NCBI RefSeq assembly: GCF_004360225.1
Contig: NZ_SNUA01000005.1
Location: 248,001-312,000, forward strand
DNA from: Alcanivorax sp. 24
Lineage (GTDB): Bacteria; Pseudomonadota; Gammaproteobacteria; Pseudomonadales; Alcanivoracaceae
Reading direction: 5' to 3'
DNA: 64,000 bases
A program made the translations under genes and the position numbers. Shown in pieces: positions 11,433 through 20,441 of this stretch. Positions within the stretch are counted from its first letter, which is position 1. Each line of letters starts with the position of its first letter. The notes beneath the pieces were generated by a model that saw nothing but the letters and a program-made list of their open reading frames with translations, ran no database searches and was not told the origin of the DNA.

Positions 11433-11876
11433 TCAGAACGACAGAGCCTGCACGCTCTCGGGCATGGCTTCCTGGTCCAGGTTCTGCTGTTCGAGTTCGT
11501 TCCAGGTGTCCTCGGCCCAGATTTCAAAGCGGTGCAGCAGACCCACCAACATGGCGCGCTTCTCCAGCCCGACCACGTCCCGCAGCTCCGGCGGCACCAG
11601 CAGACGGCCGTTGCCGTCCATGTCCATTTCCACCGCCTGACCAAGGAACCGGCGTTTCAATGCGCGGACCTGGGCATGGGCATCACTCTGCGCGGCCACC
11701 TGGCGGGCGATCTCGCGCCACTCGGGAAACGGATACATCACCAGACAGGCGTCATAGGGGTGCTGAGTAAGCACAACGCGTCCACCGCAAGCGCTGTTCA
11801 GCGGCTCACGGTAGCGCGTCGGCACGGTCAGCCGACCTTTTGCATCCAGATTGAGCGCGGTACGCCCATTGAACAC
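11433..11876 (-). CDS. mraZ: Transcriptional regulator MraZ
   Basis: DNA-binding repressor of the dcw operon. From the GTG at 11876 it has 147 residues and begins VFNGRTALNLDAKGR, matching the family start; a longer reading to 11918 adds an unrelated basic tail and is rejected. Two SpoVT/AbrB-like half-domains are visible through their repeated core motifs DAKGRLTVPTRYRE (near residue 10) and DGNGRLLVPPELRD (near residue 90). An AAGGGGAAGG ribosome site precedes the GTG. Its own probable operator is annotated just upstream. Confidence 0.95.
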   Translation of the reverse strand: MFNGRTALNLDAKGRLTVPTRYREPLNSACGGRVVLTQHPYDACLVMYPFPEWREIARQVAAQSDAHAQVRALKRRFLGQAVEMDMDGNGRLLVPPELRDVVGLEKRAMLVGLLHRFEIWAEDTWNELEQQNLDQEAMPESVQALSF

Positions 11877-11965
11877 TGGCCTTCCCCTTTGATGTCGGCC
11901 CTTTCTATGTCGAAGCATCGGGAGCGGTCATCCGTCCCACTTCGCCACACCGGATGAAGCCTTTT

Positions 11966-11990
11966 TCCCACTTCATCCCACTTTTCACCA
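11966..11990 (-). promoter_or_regulatory. MraZ operator: tandem TGGGA boxes
   Basis: On the minus strand, TGGGA boxes occur at 11976-11980 and 11966-11970, each followed by a 5-nt spacer (10-bp period). A weaker TGGTG at 11986-11990 is in the same register, and another TGGGA lies farther downstream at 11935-11939. MraZ is known to bind TGGGN direct repeats with 5-nt spacers in front of mraZ, so this is very probably the autoregulatory site. Confidence 0.8.
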
Positions 11991-12001
11991 CATTGCGACA
12001 C

Positions 12002-12029
12002 TCTATGGCCAGCGCTTTTCTCAAGTCAA
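12002..12029 (-). promoter_or_regulatory. Candidate mra (dcw) promoter
   Basis: A minus-strand TTGACT (12024-12029) and CATAGA (12002-12007) are separated by 16 bp. They lie directly upstream of the MraZ boxes, so bound MraZ would cover the start region. This fits a sigma-70 promoter driving the whole dcw operon; the -10 is only a partial match. Confidence 0.5.
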
Positions 12030-12211
12030 GTTTCACGACATTGGTGAATGTAAAAGAAATTCCTTGAAAATCAGTTTGTTAGCTGTGTCACACTGAAAGG
12101 GGAATAAAGGAGGGGAAATTGGTTCTGAAACTAATCAGACAGCTGCGCCGTGGAGCTGAGAAAGCACTTTAAGTGTTAGATCGTTTTAAAATATAAAAAA
12201 TAAATTAAATT

Positions 12212-13024
12212 CTATTTAGTTCTATTTGGGTGAGCGCCAACTCTCTCGGGAAGCCGGTAATGCTCCATCCCCATCAAATCAGGGCCACATTCCAACCGTT
12301 CCAGCCAATCCAGAAAGCGCCCAATGATGACCGGAGAGGCAAAATAGCCTCCGTGCTGCGGCACGATCATTGCCGGATTCAGCTCCCGCACCATGCGCAC
12401 CCAGTAGCGGCAAGCACGATTGCCAGCCATATAGCGACGGTGAAAGCCGGCCATGGCGGGAATGTGGTCCTCGAAACGGCGCACCTCGCCTTCCTCTCCG
12501 CCCAGGGAGGCGCCGATGTCCCCGGAAAACAGGATGCGGCTGACCGGATCGTAAAAGCTGAAATTGCCCACCGAATGCAGGAAGTGGGCGGGCAAGGCCC
12601 ACAGCTCCGAATCCGCGAACGGCAACACCGCCCCCTTATCCGGCAGCGCCAGAATCCGCTCCTGCCACTGCTCCCCCACCCGCGAGGTAACAAAGGTGGA
12701 CGCCAGGTGGGGCAGAAACCGCGACCATAACCGGGACACCGCTACCTTGCAGTGCGAATGCAACATCCAGCGCGGCAGCGAGGCGATGATATCCGGGTCC
12801 TGGTGGGACGCCAGAATATAGGTGAGGTCACGCAGGTTGAGATGGCGGCTCAATTCGATGGTCAGAGGGGTATAGGTAAGATCGCCGCCGGGATCAATCA
12901 GCGCGCCCTGCTCGCCGTGGCGAATGGCGAACTGATTGGCCTGCACGCCTTCACCCTGGACCAGATCATGAAATCTGGCCACCACGTGATCCCCCTGCTG
13001 GAACAGAATATCCGCCCGCGTCAT
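12212..13024 (-). CDS. Metallo-beta-lactamase-fold ODP-like (oxygen-binding diiron) protein
   Basis: 270-residue stand-alone MBL-fold protein of the flavodiiron/ODP type. The metal motif reads SHQDPDIIAS, the ODP-style replacement of the usual HxHxDH (flavodiiron proteins have HxExDH). Later ligand-region motifs are HFLHSVGNFSFYDP, LFSGDIG and PQHGGYF. There is no flavodoxin or rubredoxin domain, so it cannot be a complete NO/O2 reductase; in other bacteria such lone ODP domains act in oxygen or NO sensing or handling. The ATG at 13024 with AAGGGGG upstream is chosen over an extension that would cross the promoter. Two FNR/Anr boxes upstream suggest low-oxygen control. The exact function is unknown. 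Confidence 0.8.
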   Translation of the reverse strand: MTRADILFQQGDHVVARFHDLVQGEGVQANQFAIRHGEQGALIDPGGDLTYTPLTIELSRHLNLRDLTYILASHQDPDIIASLPRWMLHSHCKVAVSRLWSRFLPHLASTFVTSRVGEQWQERILALPDKGAVLPFADSELWALPAHFLHSVGNFSFYDPVSRILFSGDIGASLGGEEGEVRRFEDHIPAMAGFHRRYMAGNRACRYWVRMVRELNPAMIVPQHGGYFASPVIIGRFLDWLERLECGPDLMGMEHYRLPERVGAHPNRTK

Positions 13025-13033
13025 CGCGCCCCC

Positions 13034-13047
13034 TTGATGCAAGTCAA
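13034..13047 (-). promoter_or_regulatory. FNR/Anr box, start-site proximal
   Basis: TTGATGCAAGTCAA differs from the TTGAT-N4-ATCAA consensus at one base. It sits at about +3 of the start site predicted from the upstream box and only 10 bp before the ATG, a position where FNR-type regulators would repress. Confidence 0.65.
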
Positions 13048-13049
13048 GT

Positions 13050-13091
13050 ATTTTGCATAGATGGCGGCGAGACATTCTTGACCCACATCAA
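13050..13091 (-). promoter_or_regulatory. FNR/Anr class II promoter of the ODP-like gene
   Basis: TTGACCCACATCAA (13078-13091, centre 13084.5) is an FNR-type box. A class II FNR promoter has the box centred at -41.5, which predicts a start at 13043 and a -10 hexamer at 13050-13055; the minus-strand bases there are CAAAAT, a good -10. The spacing agreement is exact. Confidence 0.7.
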
Positions 13092-13656
13092 GACCCGCCC
13101 AGGACAGGGTCTGACTAGTGGTCATAAAAAACGCCGGGAACCATTAGTGTCCCACCATCCGCTGGCACGCTGACACGCAACACGCCGGCACGCCAAACCC
13201 AAGGCCCGCTTACCGGCCTTGGGGACACCAATTCAAAGCAACCCCGTCATGCCGGACTTGATCCGGCATCTCCTTCCACGAAGCCATGCGCCTTGTAGAG
13301 GAGATCCCGGGCCACACAACGGTGCTTAAAGCACCATTTGGACGCCCCACAGGGCGCCCCGAAGGGGGAGTTCAATGGTCTTAAGCCATGGAACGCTCCA
13401 CCCCGGGATGCCCGAGTGGTTTCAAAGCGTGTTGGCGTGCCAGCGTGTTGCACGTTAGCGGTCCGTTCCAGCGTCCTGCCTCACACAGTCATGGACACCT
13501 CGGAGAACCCGCAAGACCCTCGGTCACAGTCAACCGAAGGACTCTTTTTTCTTTTCACTGCCGTTGATTCGAAGCTGGGCATTCCAGAGATTGAGGAGTG
13601 TCGCCAGAAAAGGGAAAGGAAGACTTCCCGCTATTCCGCGATAAGCCAAAGAATAA
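13092..13656. other. Gene-free interval downstream of rnpB
   Basis: About 565 bp with no convincing gene; the short open frames here have no recognisable motif or ribosome site. It contains an inverted repeat (CCAAGGCC...GGCCTTGG, about 13200-13224), a GTCATGCCGGACTTGATCCG-type palindrome at about 13246, and an orphan plus-strand terminator annotated separately. Confidence 0.5.
13518..13555 (+). terminator. Orphan intrinsic terminator-like hairpin (plus strand)
   Basis: The stem CCTCGGT / ACCGAAGG (one bulge, 8-nt loop) is followed by CTCTTTTTTCTTTT. No plus-strand gene precedes it, so it may end an unannotated small RNA or may be chance. Confidence 0.4.
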
Positions 13657-14014
13657 GGTGGGCCGGTCGATAAGCCGGGTTCTGTCGTGGGCAGCCATTC
13701 ATCTGGGATCCCCGTCACCGAGGACCTCTAGCGACCTACCCGGATCCAGCGCGGGCCACGCCATCGGATCCCTATTTGGTCTTGCTCCGGGTGGGGTTTA
13801 CCCTGCCACCGCTGTTACCAGCGGCGCGGTGCGCTCTTACCGCACCTTTTCACCCTTACCCGTCCCCGAAGGAACAGGCGGTATCTTTTCTGCGGCACTG
13901 GCCGTAGCCACACCGTCACCAGTGTGACCCCCAGGCGTTACCTGGCACCCTGCCCTGTGGAGCCCGGACTTTCCTCCAGCGGTTTCCCGCCAGCGGCTGC
14001 CTGACCGACCCGGG
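13657..14014 (-). ncRNA. rnpB: RNase P RNA (class A)
   Basis: Catalytic RNA that matures tRNA 5' ends. The minus strand shows the conserved 5' block GGAGGAAAGTCCGGGCTCC and, near the 3' end, CAGAACCCGGCTTATCG, both universal in bacterial RNase P RNA. The outer helix P1 can be drawn between GGGTCGGTC (14012-14004) and GACCGGCCC (13668-13660), which sets the ends to within a few bases. The length of about 358 nt is normal. It lies downstream of rsmI on the same strand. Confidence 0.95.
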
Positions 14015-14030
14015 CGCAGCATAATGGATT

Positions 14031-14267
14031 CAGTTGACAGTTGATAGTGGACAGTTGACAGCGGAAAACAAAAAAAACAGGAGATCTTTAGCCGCTGTGG
14101 GAAGCTTGCTTGCAAGCGAATAGGGTTCGCTCAGGCGCTTGGCGACATTCGCTTGCAAGCAAGCTTCCCACAGAAAAGGCATGAATCGACTTTGTTGATA
14201 CGCAAATGAATTTTGCATCTTCGCATCTCCTTTCCGCTGTCAACTGCCCACTATCAACTGTCAATTG
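14031..14267. repeat. Long inverted repeat (two 37-bp arms) enclosing a REP palindrome
   Basis: The arm at 14031-14067 and the arm at 14231-14267 are inverted copies of one 37-bp sequence with only two mismatches; each arm is itself built of repeated CAGTTGACAG/GATAGTGG units. The right arm reads into rsmI and supplies its last codons and TGA. The outer arms enclose the perfect 27-bp REP palindrome annotated next. The structure resembles a small non-autonomous insertion or a very strong fold-back; its origin is unknown. Confidence 0.75.
14095..14173. repeat. REP-like palindromic pair 1 (perfect 27-bp arms)
   Basis: The arms 14095-14121 and 14147-14173 are exact reverse complements (CTGTGGGAAGC...AAGCGAAT). 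The same family, ending in ATTCGC and CTGTGGGA, recurs at about 20325, 22522, 31144 and 34369. It resembles the REP elements of pseudomonads. All five copies are intergenic. Confidence 0.8.
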
Positions 14268-15108
14268 TCTCCAAGTAACTGTACAGCGCCTGCCGCTTGA
14301 GCCCGGTATGGGCGGCCAGCACGCGGGCGGCGCGGGACAGTGGCAATTCTTCCAGAAGTGCCCGGGCCAGGGCCCGGTCCTGTTCGCTGAGCAGGTCACT
14401 TTGCAGCGCCGGACCCAGCACCAGCACCAGTTCCCCGCGCTGCTGGTCCTTGTCGGCACGCACCCATTCCAGCACCTCCGCGACCGGTCCCCGGCGTACC
14501 GTTTCGAAGCGTTTGGTCAGCTCCCGGCACAGGGTCAGTTCCCGCTCCGGCGCCACTTTTGGCGCCAGCGCCTCAAGCAGGGACAGCACCCGATGAGGCG
14601 CTTCATAGATGATGGTCGTCAGGTCCGCGGCGGCCAGCCGTTCCAAAACCCGTTCCCGGGCGGCGCCCTTGGCCGGTGGAAAACCTTCAAACAAAAAGCG
14701 ATCGCTGGGCTGGCCGGCCACCGCCAGCGCCGCCAGCAACGCCGAAGCTCCGGGAATCGGCACCACCATCACCCCCGCATCCTGGCAAGCCCGCACCAGA
14801 CGGTAGCCCGGATCACTGACCAGCGGCGTGCCGGCATCGCTGATCAATGCTCCGTTTTCACCATCGGCCAGCCGCGCCACCAGATCCGGAGTGCGCTGCT
14901 GTTCATTGTGGTCGTGGCAGCTGATCAGGCGAGCGGAGATTCCCAATTGCTGCATCAGCCCCTGGCTATGCCGGGTGTCCTCGGCGGCCACCCAATCCAC
15001 TTCCTGTAACACCTGGATGGCGCGCCGGGAAATATCGTCCAGATTACCGATCGGTGTGCTGACTACGTAGAGGCAGCCCGCGTCGGCGGCGTCGGAGGGT
15101 CGGGTCAT
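14254..15108 (-). CDS. rsmI: 16S rRNA (cytidine-1402-2'-O)-methyltransferase RsmI
   Basis: SAM-dependent methyltransferase of the tetrapyrrole-methylase fold, 284 residues. Motifs: the N-terminal LYVVSTPIGNLDDI, VAAEDTRHSQGL, ALISDAGTPLVSDPGYRLV and the PIPGASALLAALAVAGQ loop, all typical of RsmI. A C-terminal helix-turn-helix-like region (LPLSRAARVLAAHTGLKRQALY) is also normal. It sits divergent to lpoA, as in many gammaproteobacteria. The last residues (IDS-stop) come from the 37-bp repeat, so the C-terminal end may have been altered by insertion of that element. Confidence 0.95.
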   Translation of the reverse strand: MTRPSDAADAGCLYVVSTPIGNLDDISRRAIQVLQEVDWVAAEDTRHSQGLMQQLGISARLISCHDHNEQQRTPDLVARLADGENGALISDAGTPLVSDPGYRLVRACQDAGVMVVPIPGASALLAALAVAGQPSDRFLFEGFPPAKGAARERVLERLAAADLTTIIYEAPHRVLSLLEALAPKVAPERELTLCRELTKRFETVRRGPVAEVLEWVRADKDQQRGELVLVLGPALQSDLLSEQDRALARALLEELPLSRAARVLAAHTGLKRQALYSYLETIDS

Positions 15109-15189
15109 TTTACGTGCTCTGTCTCACTGATAGGGCAAGAGAGGGGGCGCGCAGCGCCGCCAGGGGTTATTCGCGAGTCGGAAAGTGCC

Positions 15190-15195
15190 TACAAT
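15190..15195 (+). promoter_or_regulatory. Candidate -10 of the lpoA operon
   Basis: TACAAT lies 43 bp before the lpoA ATG. The hexamer 17 bp upstream (TTATTC at 15167-15172) is a poor -35, so this is only a tentative promoter. Confidence 0.35.
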
Positions 15196-15237
15196 ACCGG
15201 CTCCATTCCCGCAGTAGCAAAGGGTTATCCCATCGTC

Positions 15238-17037
15238 ATGGAATTGAGACCGATCAGATGGGCCGCGTTGCTGGTGATTCTCACCATCACCGGCTGCGCC
15301 CAGACACCAGGGGCATATCAACGCAGCGGCACCCCCGCCATGGACACGGCTCCCGCCCGTGAAGCCCCCTCCAGCACCGAGACCGCCAGGCAGCGCCTTG
15401 GTGATCTGGCGGATCCGGCGCGGACCGACACCGCCCTTTCCTGGGCCAGCTATTATCTGGTCAACGACCGGGCCCAGGAGGCCAGCGACGTGCTGGACCT
15501 GGTGCGCGGCGGCGCCCAGAGCATGGATCAGCGTTTCCGCTGGTTGCAGTTGAGCGCCCAGGCCCTGCTCGGCCAGCGCCAACCACAACAGGCGCTGGAT
15601 CTGCTCGACAGCTACCAGGGGGATATCCGTTCCATGCCCGCGGATCAGCAGGCACGTCTTGCTTTGCTGCACGCGGACGCCCTCGCTCTCAACGACAATC
15701 TGATGGAAAGCCTCAAGGAGCGAGTGGAAATCCAGCCGCGTCTGGGGCGTTCCGACCGCGCCTACAACCAGGACATGACCTGGCAGGCGCTGCTGCGTGT
15801 ACCACGCAATCAATTGCAGCAGGAAGCCGAAGGCGCCAGCGGTGATCTGCTCGGCTGGCTGGAACTGGCGGACATCTACCGCGACGCCCAGGCCGGTCTC
15901 GACGATCAGGTGGCGCGAATGAATGACTGGCAGCAACGCTGGCCACGGCACCCGGCCCAGGCGCGGTTGCCCGAGACGCTCAACGCCATGCGCAGCGCCG
16001 CGCAGGAACGGCCGGCCCGGGTCGCGGTTCTGCTGCCGGAAAGCGGCCCTCTCTCCTATGCCGGCAACGCGCTCCATGATGGCCTCATGGCCGGCTATTA
16101 CCTGGCCCGGGACAATGGCGACTACACCCCCGAGCTACGTTTCTACGATACCGCCGACGCCAATGCCGCCCAGGTCTATCAGCAGGCGGTGATGGACGGC
16201 GCGCAATTCGTGATCGGTCCGCTGGCCAAGGACCAGGTGGCCGCCATCGATGCGCTCGGCACTCCGCCGGTTCCCACTCTGGCGCTGAACTACCTGGACG
16301 ATGGCGGCAGCGGCCTGTATCAGTTCGGCCTGGCGCCGGAAGACGAAGCGCGCCAGGTGGCCCGCGACGGTTACGCCGCCGGCGCGGTGAGAGCGGGCGT
16401 GCTCTACCCCAACTCGGAGTGGGGCTACCGCGTCGCCGAAGCGTTCACTGATGCCTGGCAGTCACAAGGTGGCTCCATCGTGGTCAGCCGCACCTACGCC
16501 GATGACGACATCGGCGGCTCGGTGAAAGCGTTTCTCGGCGAGGCCCGCGGCAATCTCGGTTCCAGCGGCGGCAAGGAATTCCGTCCCCGTGGCCCGGAGG
16601 ACATGGCGTTTGTGTTCCTGGTCGCCAACGCCGACCAGGGGCGTCAGGTCAAACCGGCCCTGAACTACCACTACGCCCGCTATCTTCCGGTGCACAGTAC
16701 CTCCTATATTTACGGCGGTATCCCCGACCCGCGCCGCGACCAGGATCTGGACCGGGTCCAGTTCGTGGACATGCCCTGGGTGTTGAATCCGGACCAGCGT
16801 CTCGAGGAGATGGCCACGGCGAACTGGCCGGATGGCCACGGCCGCTACACCCGCCTGTTCGCCATGGGCGTGGACGCCTTCCGTCTGCAAGCCCGGCTGC
16901 CCATGCTGAACAGCGCGCCAGGCAGCACCCTGTCCGGCGCCACCGGCGTGCTGCATCTGGACGGCCAGCGCGTGGTGCGCGAACTGCAGTGGGCCACGTT
17001 CAAAGGGGGCCTGCCCAGCCCACTGCTGACGCCCTGA
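15238..17037 (+). CDS. lpoA: Penicillin-binding protein activator LpoA (LppC family lipoprotein)
   Basis: Outer-membrane lipoprotein that activates the class A transpeptidase PBP1A from outside the sacculus. It has 599 residues: a signal peptide with the lipobox ITGC (Cys at about residue 20), a TPR-like helical N-terminal half, and a C-terminal half with a periplasmic binding-protein fold beginning near VAVLLPESGPLSYAGNAL. The order rsmI / lpoA-yraN-diaA-dolP is the same as the E. coli yraL-yraM-yraN-yraO-yraP locus, which supports the call. Confidence 0.93.
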   Translation: MELRPIRWAALLVILTITGCAQTPGAYQRSGTPAMDTAPAREAPSSTETARQRLGDLADPARTDTALSWASYYLVNDRAQEASDVLDLVRGGAQSMDQRFRWLQLSAQALLGQRQPQQALDLLDSYQGDIRSMPADQQARLALLHADALALNDNLMESLKERVEIQPRLGRSDRAYNQDMTWQALLRVPRNQLQQEAEGASGDLLGWLELADIYRDAQAGLDDQVARMNDWQQRWPRHPAQARLPETLNAMRSAAQERPARVAVLLPESGPLSYAGNALHDGLMAGYYLARDNGDYTPELRFYDTADANAAQVYQQAVMDGAQFVIGPLAKDQVAAIDALGTPPVPTLALNYLDDGGSGLYQFGLAPEDEARQVARDGYAAGAVRAGVLYPNSEWGYRVAEAFTDAWQSQGGSIVVSRTYADDDIGGSVKAFLGEARGNLGSSGGKEFRPRGPEDMAFVFLVANADQGRQVKPALNYHYARYLPVHSTSYIYGGIPDPRRDQDLDRVQFVDMPWVLNPDQRLEEMATANWPDGHGRYTRLFAMGVDAFRLQARLPMLNSAPGSTLSGATGVLHLDGQRVVRELQWATFKGGLPSPLLTP

Positions 17038-17041
17038 TCCG

Positions 17042-17996
<955 letters not shown>

Positions 17997-17997
<1 letters not shown>

Positions 17998-18566
17998 TGC
18001 GCGTCACGGGTTTGATCGTGTTGTTGGCCACCCTGCTCACCGCGGGCTGCACCAGCATGACCAAGAACATGTCCGAGGAACCGGTGGATCAGGATCACGG
18101 CTCCCGCACCTTCGGGGCGTTCATCGAGGACGGCAACATCGAGCGCAAGGTGAAGATCAATCTGGCCCGCACCAGCGCCGATCTGGACGAATCCCACATT
18201 GTCGTGGTCAGTTTCAACGGCAATTTGCTGCTGGCCGGCCAGGTGGCCAGCGAATCCCTGAAAACCCAGGCGGAAAACATCGCCCGCGACGTGCGCCATG
18301 TGCGCAACGTTCATAATGAGCTGCGCGTGGCCGGCAACAACTCCGCCATGGCCCGCACCAACGACGCCTGGCTCACCACCAAGGTAAAAAGCCGTCTGGT
18401 GCTGAGCGGTGATACCCCCGGCATGCGCACCAAGGTGGTCACCGAAAACGGCGTGGTTTACCTGATGGGGCTGCTTACCCACCAGGAAGCCGACATGGCC
18501 GTGCAGAAAGTTCAGAAAGTCGGCGGCGTGCAGAAGATCGTCAAGATCATCGAATACATCGACTAA
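17997..18566 (+). CDS. dolP: BON-domain outer-membrane lipoprotein DolP
   Basis: 189-residue lipoprotein with the lipobox LTAGC (Cys at residue 18) and two BON domains, roughly residues 45-110 (VVVSFNGNLLLAGQV) and 120-185 (VVTENGVVYLMGLLT). DolP (YraP) keeps the outer membrane intact and is linked to BAM function. Its ATG overlaps the diaA stop by one base (TGATG), closing the four-gene operon. Confidence 0.92.
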
Positions 18567-18739
18567 CCGATCCGGGGCGGTGCCACCACCGCCTCCCCCT
18601 TCCAAACTCAGTCAAGATTATTGACCGACGCTTCGTCGGTTCCGACGATGCTCACCCGCCGCCACCCTCGCTAACGTAATACACCGACCGATCCGGCTCT
18701 CCGCCCGCCACCCGACAACGACAACAACCAGGTGCCTCC

Positions 18740-20299
18740 ATGACCGTCCCGTTGATGACGCTGAAATCCCTGTACACCGGTGCTCTGGCCCGTTTCGCGG
18801 ACCGCCGCGCGCTGACCATGGAGGGCCGCGACCTCAGTTATGCCGAGTTGCAGCGCGGCAGCTTTCAGGTCGGCAACGCCCTCATCGAGGTCGGCGTCAC
18901 TCCGGGCACCCGGGTGGCGCTCGCCATGGCCAACTGCCTGGAGTTCGCGGTGGCGGCCCAGGGGGTGATTCAGGCCGGCGCCACGCGGGTGGCGCTGAAC
19001 AGCATGCTCAGCGACGATGAGGTGCTCTATATTCTGGCCGACTCCAACACCCGGGTGGCCATTGTCGATGCCCAACGTTTCGAGCTGCTCTCCCGTCACC
19101 GTGATCGCTTGCCGGAACTGGAGCAGGTAATCGCACTTGGCCCAGCGAGGGACTGCCCGGAAGGCATGATCCCTTGGGACCACTTCCTCGCCTCCGGCAA
19201 ACCGGAGTACACCGACGTCAAAGTAACACCGGATGATCTGGCCTTCATTCCCTACACCGGCGGCACCACCGGCAAACCCAAGGGGGTCCTGCACAGCCAG
19301 AAGAACATTTACCTGAATCTGCTTTCCCACCAGATGGAGCTGGCACTGCGAGATGACGAGCGCTTCCTGCTCACCTCCCCTCTGCCTCATGCCGCCGGCA
19401 GTATTCTGATGGCCGGGCTGCTGAAAGGCGCCACCCATTACATCGAGCCCGGCTTCGATCCGGCCACCGTGATTCGCCGCATCAGCGAGGACAAGGTCAC
19501 TCTCACCTTCATGGTGCCCACCATGATTTATCGGCTGCTGGACTGGCTGGAGGCCAATCCGGAGCCCCGTCCGGATCTGAGTTCGTTGCGCACCATGCTC
19601 TACGGCGCCGCCCCGATCACCGCGGAGCGTCTGACTCAGGGGCTGGAAACCTTCGGTCCGGTGTTCGTGCAATTGTACGGCCAGTCGGAAGCCCCCAACT
19701 TCATCACCCGGTTGCGCCGGGAGGATCACAACCCGGCCCATCCGGAGCGGCTGCTCAGTTGCGGCCAGGCCGCGACCATGAGTCAGGTCCGCATCGTCAA
19801 CGACAAAGGCGAAACGGTGCCGGCGGGAGAAAGCGGTGAAGTGGCGGCCCGCACACCATACAACATGCTCGGTTATCACGGCCTGCCGGAGAAAAGCGCC
19901 GAAACGCTGGTGGACGGCTGGCTGCACACCGGTGACATCGGACGGATGGACGCGGACGGGTATCTGTACCTGCTGGACCGCAAGAACGACATGATCATCA
20001 GCGGCGGCATGAACGTGTACACCTCGGAGGTGGAGAACGCGATCCAGCCGTATCCCGGTGTTGGCCAGGTGGCGGTGGTGGGCCTGCCCGATTCGGATTG
20101 GGGCGAGGCGGTCACCGCGTTCGTGGTCCCCGATACCAGCGCGCCGCTGGATCTTCAGGCGCTGCTGAGCCACTGCAAAGCGGCCCTGTCCAAATACAAG
20201 GTCCCCAAGCAGATCCATCTGGTCGACAGCCTGCCGCTCACCGCCTACGGCAAACTGGACAAGAAAGCCCTTCGCCAGCAATGGGCGGCCGATTCCTAG
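18740..20299 (+). CDS. Acyl-CoA synthetase (AMP-forming)
   Basis: 519-residue ANL-superfamily ligase that activates a carboxylic acid to its CoA thioester through an acyl-adenylate. The P-loop YTGGTTGKPKG is at 172-182, the adenylate motif YGQSEAP in the middle, the hinge LDRKNDMIISGG and the catalytic Lys in TAYGKLDKKAL near the C-terminus. The substrate cannot be read from sequence; the length suits medium-chain or aromatic acids. It is followed on the same strand by an SDR and an MFS transporter, suggesting a small catabolic module. Confidence 0.88.
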   Translation: MTVPLMTLKSLYTGALARFADRRALTMEGRDLSYAELQRGSFQVGNALIEVGVTPGTRVALAMANCLEFAVAAQGVIQAGATRVALNSMLSDDEVLYILADSNTRVAIVDAQRFELLSRHRDRLPELEQVIALGPARDCPEGMIPWDHFLASGKPEYTDVKVTPDDLAFIPYTGGTTGKPKGVLHSQKNIYLNLLSHQMELALRDDERFLLTSPLPHAAGSILMAGLLKGATHYIEPGFDPATVIRRISEDKVTLTFMVPTMIYRLLDWLEANPEPRPDLSSLRTMLYGAAPITAERLTQGLETFGPVFVQLYGQSEAPNFITRLRREDHNPAHPERLLSCGQAATMSQVRIVNDKGETVPAGESGEVAARTPYNMLGYHGLPEKSAETLVDGWLHTGDIGRMDADGYLYLLDRKNDMIISGGMNVYTSEVENAIQPYPGVGQVAVVGLPDSDWGEAVTAFVVPDTSAPLDLQALLSHCKAALSKYKVPKQIHLVDSLPLTAYGKLDKKALRQQWAADS

Positions 20300-20324
20300 C
20301 GCCTGTTCACACCGTGAGCGCTGT

Positions 20325-20395
20325 ATTCGCGAGTAAGCTCGCTTCCCACAAAGGGAACCGCGGAACCGCTGTGGGAAGCTGCCTTGGCAGCGAAT
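20325..20395. repeat. REP-like palindromic pair 2
   Basis: ATTCGCGAGTAAGCTCGCTTCCCACA and an inverted partner ending in GCGAAT enclose a short loop. It is the same family as at 14095 and lies between the synthetase and SDR genes. Confidence 0.75.
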
Positions 20396-20441
20396 TGGCG
20401 TGTAGCGCAAACATCGTGAAACCTGCAAGAGAGGTCCAAGC

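Larger units (their letters stand above)
11877..12211. other. Gene-free interval between mraZ and the MBL-fold gene
   Basis: About 335 bp without a credible gene. The left part holds the mra promoter and MraZ boxes. The right part (about 12160-12230) is unusually AT-rich for this genome and runs into the last codons of the neighbouring gene. No terminator hairpin with a T-run was found. Confidence 0.6.

Noticed and set aside
13338-13673. Possible 111-residue gene overlapping the rnpB 3' end
   Set aside because: It overlaps a structural RNA and a terminator hairpin and has no motif.
15113-16077. Long minus-strand frame opposite lpoA
   Set aside because: Shadow of lpoA, whose lipobox, synteny and reading frame are clear.
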